Positions 1 through 29,691 of a stretch of 29,691 nucleotides of DNA are shown here, piece by piece (the stretch's first letter is position 1; every line of letters starts with the position of its first letter). A program made the translations under genes and the position numbers. Location: the NCBI GenBank assembly GCA_008931825.1, contig QXVZ01030159.1, positions 5,683-35,373 on the forward strand, in the 5' to 3' direction. The notes beneath the pieces are model-generated. The model was not told the origin of the DNA. It worked only from the letters and a program-made list of their open reading frames with translations, and made no database searches. This DNA is from Phallusia fumigata. Lineage: Eukaryota > Chordata > Ascidiacea > Phlebobranchia > Ascidiidae.

Positions 1-1040
1 CGTTAGACAGAAAAAAAGAAAAAAAGAAAAAAAGAAAGAAAGAAAAAAAAAAAAAAACAGAGTAAAACCCCCCCCTGTCCCCTTCATGGAAGGGGACCCA
101 TAATAACTTGACCTGCAGTGACCTTTAGCCGAGCCGTAGCAAACTGTACAAACAACCCTTTCCAACGCGGTTTCAGCAACGCGCTTTAAATCCAACAACA
201 ACATTGCGCTTTTTGTCCAACCAATTATAAGCTTATATGCTACTGTGCAAGAGGAAGGGGACCCATAATTACCATTTAAAATCCAACCAAATTGTTTCTA
301 ACACCATCTCAGTTGCAATCTCAAAAGCATGATTNTCAATACATTTGGATTAGTATGTATGAAGCTAAGGGCATGTAAACAAAAAATCGAATATTTGGGG
401 TTAAAAAGGTAAAAAATGGGTGAATCCAAATTAAATAGTTCATATTGCATCAACCATCAAAATAGGAAACTATTAGATAACTTACTTTGTTCAATATTGC
501 TGTTTTTAAAATTTCACGTTTTGGGGGCCTGTGGGTGAACCGATGGGTAAACTGGGGTAAAAGTTGTCAGTGCACAACTTTAGATACCCAAATATCACAT
601 GTGAAAATTTAAAGAAGTTTGAACAACTGTTCATTGACCAAAACGTGGGAACAAACTTACGTAAACAAAAAACTGAATATTTGGGGTTAAAAGGTAAAAA
701 ATGGGTTTATCCAAACTGAAGCCTAAAAATCATTTAAAATACTTTGCATTGTATCAACTATTAAAAAAAGAAACTTCTAGGTAACTTACTTTGCTAAATA
801 TTGCCGTTTAAAAAATTTCACATTTTGGGGACCTGTGGGTGAACCGATGAGTGATTTGGGGTAAAAAGTTGACAGTGAAAACTTCAGATACACATCTATC
901 ATGTGTGAACATTTGAAGAAATTCGGAAAAAAACTCTTTCATGACCAAAACGTGGGAACAAACTCGTGTTAGACAGAAAAAAAGAAAAGAAGAAAAAAAA
1001 CAATGTGTCCCCTTCATGGAAGGGGACCCATAATAATCTA
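1..1040 (+). mobile_element. Composite of several truncated copies of the intronic repeat family
   Basis: Starts with a poly-purine tail (GAAA-type runs, 11-58) and a hairpin end (CCCCTTCATGGAAGGGG near 79-96) closing one copy. Part of the middle section follows (113-265), ending in a second GGGGACCCATAA. A third fragment begins near 270, is interrupted by an N at 335 and continues with the 3' half (ATTTGGATTAGTATG, TTTTGGGGGCCTGTGGG) to about 660. A fourth 3' half runs 660-1033 to a final GGGGACCCATAA. No coding sequence was recognised. Confidence 0.75.
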
Positions 1041-1109
1041 CAACTTTGCAAGAGTAAACATTATCATGGTAAATATAATATATTAGGTAAATGTGGGAAC
1101 TATTGTAAA

Positions 1110-1320
1110 ACAAGAATGGCTTTCACCATATTAAATAATTTCTAAAACCATGCAAAATACCATCTGTACATCAAAAGCATGATTTAAACCATAGCCACAC
1201 TTAGGTTGATATGCAGTAGTTTTGGCTAAGCTGCAGCAAATACTACAAACAACCTATTTCAATGTGGTTTTAGTGACACGCTATAATTCAACAACTCTGT
1301 TTTGCCCTATCCATATGGCA
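1110..1320 (+). mobile_element. Head and middle fragment of the repeat family
   Basis: Carries the head motif ATGGCTTTCACCATATT and later AAAAGCATGATTTAAACC, then a stretch similar to 16430-16600 (GCAGCAAA...CAACC...TTTCAATG). The hairpin end is lacking. The rest of the sequence to 1757 holds no exon that I recognise; the final C2C exon was looked for on the minus strand and not found. Confidence 0.6.
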
Positions 1321-1474
1321 GCAAAGTAGCAATCGTTGTAATGCACTGTCTTCTACATCATGACATAGCAAACATATTAAGCCAACCACTGCGGCCAATT
1401 ACTGCTGAATTCTAGTCACCAAAACGCCCACAGAAAGAGGGCACATAATATTGCAGTGAATAAACATCTTTTTT

Positions 1475-1524
1475 AAAATGGTGATGTATGTGGAATGGTG
1501 ATATGGTGAAAGTCACTCTTCTAG
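1475..1524 (-). mobile_element. Short, oppositely oriented head of the repeat family
   Basis: Reads GGTGAAAGTCACTCTTCTAG at its right end, the reverse complement of the CTAGAAGAGTGGCTTTCACC head seen at 7864. It is the only clear copy found in this orientation. The base after CTAG is T, as at most other copies. Confidence 0.65.
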
Positions 1525-1757
1525 TTATTCTTTGATCTGTACTTAAGCGCTGAAAATGCAGGTACTCATAATTACAGTTTAATGCTTAAAAGACAGTTTC
1601 TTCTAGGCTTGGTGTACCTGGATTAACACGTCAGTAAATCATACATAATAAATTGACAATCGCACAACCATTTTGGTCTTATTTCAGCATGATTTAACCA
1701 ACAAACATGTTTGCAGTGGTGGATGATTTGATACCAATACTACTTCATACCACTTAC

Positions 1758-29286
<27,529 letters not shown>

Positions 29287-29691
29287 CTGTCAACATACAA
29301 AACTTCACCTTTGTGGTTGCGACAGTCCATTAACAGTTTAATAGTAAATAGTTTACATGCTACTGTACTGCAGTAAAGTGAACCAGGAATGGCAGCAAAG
29401 CTACTGTTATACATTTTTAATACGGTGATGGCCTGTTGAAAAGTAGATGAACCAAACCTAAACCCCCAAAGTGCACTTAAATGTATCAATTATACGTTGT
29501 TAAGTGATTTAAAATAATGTACTTCAATTTTAAAATTTCACATTTGGTTTGGTGAAGGTCAGGGTAAAAATGTCATTGCACAACAACTTTGATTGCCTGT
29601 CCACCAAGCGTAAAAATTAAAAAAAAATTGGCCGACTCTTTCTTGATCAAAATGTGTAATTAAGCCATCATTAGACAGAAAAAAAGAAAGT
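29287..29691. other. Intron upstream of exon 1, with repeat remnant at the edge
   Basis: From about 29520 to the edge is a 3' half of the repeat family (TTTCACATTTGGTTTGGTGA, GTCATTGCACAACAACTTTG, ATTAGACAGAAAAAAAGAAA). No further C2A exon was found in 29287-29520. Confidence 0.65.

Noticed and set aside
1-60. GAAA-rich tract as a possible independent microsatellite
   Set aside because: It corresponds to the A-rich tail just before the hairpin end of the repeat family, expanded in this copy.
1-1757. Search for the last C2C exon and stop codon
   Set aside because: No minus-strand segment resembles the C2C ending (a YELQVCVKD-like strand). The region is repeats and unrecognised sequence, so the end of the gene is placed outside the window.

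Overview
The window is a stretch of AT-rich animal nuclear DNA holding one large, intron-rich gene on the minus strand: the orthologue of UNC-13/Munc13, the presynaptic protein that opens syntaxin and primes synaptic vesicles. I traced 33 coding exons from 29286 (5' side) down to 1758 (3' side). They join with matching phases into one open frame of 3866 nt (1288 complete codons). The gene runs off both edges: the start of C2A lies beyond the right edge and the end of C2C beyond the left edge. No other protein gene, tRNA, rRNA or CRISPR array was recognised. I saw no promoter, start codon or poly(A) site, as expected for an internal slice.

The organism is probably an invertebrate deuterostome; an ascidian such as Ciona is my best guess. 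This rests on the AT-rich sequence, short exons, modest introns, degenerate interspersed repeats and a Munc13 protein close to vertebrate Munc13-1. It is an inference; no species marker was seen.

Layout, in the direction of transcription (numbering of the partial protein): exon 1, the C-terminal end of C2A; exons 2-6, a short acidic linker; exons 7-8, a calmodulin-recruitment-like helix; exons 9-11, the run into the C1 domain, with a complete zinc-ligand set; exons 12-16, the C1-C2B spacer and a C2B domain with acidic calcium loops; exons 17-31, the MUN domain; exons 32-33, the first two thirds of C2C. One segment of MUN found in vertebrate Munc13 (between exons 29 and 30) is not found here.

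The introns are filled mainly by many copies of one repeat family. It has constant ends (CTAG-AAGGGTGG at one end, a CCCCTTC/GAAGGGG hairpin then ACCCATAA at the other), no terminal inverted repeats, and in some copies an internal array of about 128-bp units. Its ends resemble a non-autonomous rolling-circle (Helitron/Helentron-type) element. One clear 485-bp hAT-type miniature element is also present. Single N bases sit at three tandem duplications, two of them exact, which look like unmerged contig overlaps rather than biology. All N bases lie in introns or non-coding sequence and do not affect the coding frame.
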